A DNA stretch of 23,532 nucleotides from JAYWIG01 sp043789035 (GTDB lineage Bacteria; Pseudomonadota; Gammaproteobacteria; Burkholderiales; Burkholderiaceae_E), in assembly GCA_043789035.1 (NCBI GenBank), contig JAYWIG010000355.1, positions 1-23,532 of the forward strand, in the 5' to 3' direction. Both the position numbers and the translations under genes were made by a program. This document shows positions 23,525 through 23,532 of the stretch, in pieces. Under the pieces are notes generated by a model. It did no database searches, was not told the origin of the DNA, and worked only from the letters and a program-made list of their open reading frames with translations. Positions within the stretch are counted from its first letter, which is position 1. Each line of letters opens with the position of its first letter.

Positions 23525-23532
23525 GCGCGATT

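Overview
This window looks like the chromosome of a betaproteobacterium, most likely of the order Burkholderiales. The case rests on gene content and order: rne, rluC, a HAD phosphatase with a Rieske domain, an S49 peptidase, a tetrapyrrole-methylase-family protein, maf and yceD lie in a row, beside a membrane-bound formate dehydrogenase cluster with the DUF3305/DUF3306 and small Tat protein genes known from that order. Base composition looks moderate, lower than in most Burkholderia. A closer placement cannot be read from the sequence alone. No rRNA, tRNA, IS element or CRISPR array was seen.

Region 1 (1-4442, minus strand). moaA, fdhD, mobA and moeA form a compact operon with 6 nt between the first two genes and overlaps of 8 and 4 nt after that. 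It makes molybdenum cofactor (MoaA, MoeA), converts it to the guanine dinucleotide form (MobA) and sulfurates it for formate dehydrogenase (FdhD). Downstream on the same strand is the 5' end of a CzcC/TolC-type outer-membrane efflux gene that runs off the window.

Region 2 (4525-14645, plus strand). A divergent operon encodes a periplasmic, Tat-exported, molybdenum (or tungsten) formate dehydrogenase and its helpers. In order these are DUF3305, DUF3306, a 732-residue polyferredoxin, a TorD-like chaperone, a 74-aa Tat protein, the catalytic alpha subunit (cysteine form), the four-cluster beta subunit, a small lipoprotein, the cytochrome b gamma subunit, an Ala/Lys/Pro-rich exported protein and a DUF4399 lipoprotein. 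The cofactor operon and the enzyme operon start back to back, 82 bp apart. The polyferredoxin/chaperone junction holds four 14-bp tandem repeats. They create three five-codon mini-ORFs chained by GTGA/ATGA stop-start overlaps and ending at the chaperone start codon. This is the most unusual structure in the window.

Region 3 (14648-18508, minus strand). A DUF1294 membrane protein lies downstream of rne (RNase E). A clear intrinsic terminator for rne overlaps the first codons of the DUF1294 frame. rne has a long, structured upstream region with a good extended -10 promoter about 500 nt ahead of its start codon.

Region 4 (18509-23532). On the plus strand are rluC, a HAD phosphatase fused to a Rieske [2Fe-2S] domain (these domains are usually on separate proteins), and an S49 peptidase. 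Converging on them are maf and a SAM-dependent methyltransferase on the minus strand. Divergent from maf is yceD, whose stop codon overlaps a strong extended -10 element, probably the promoter of the ribosomal protein L32/fatty-acid genes expected just outside the window.
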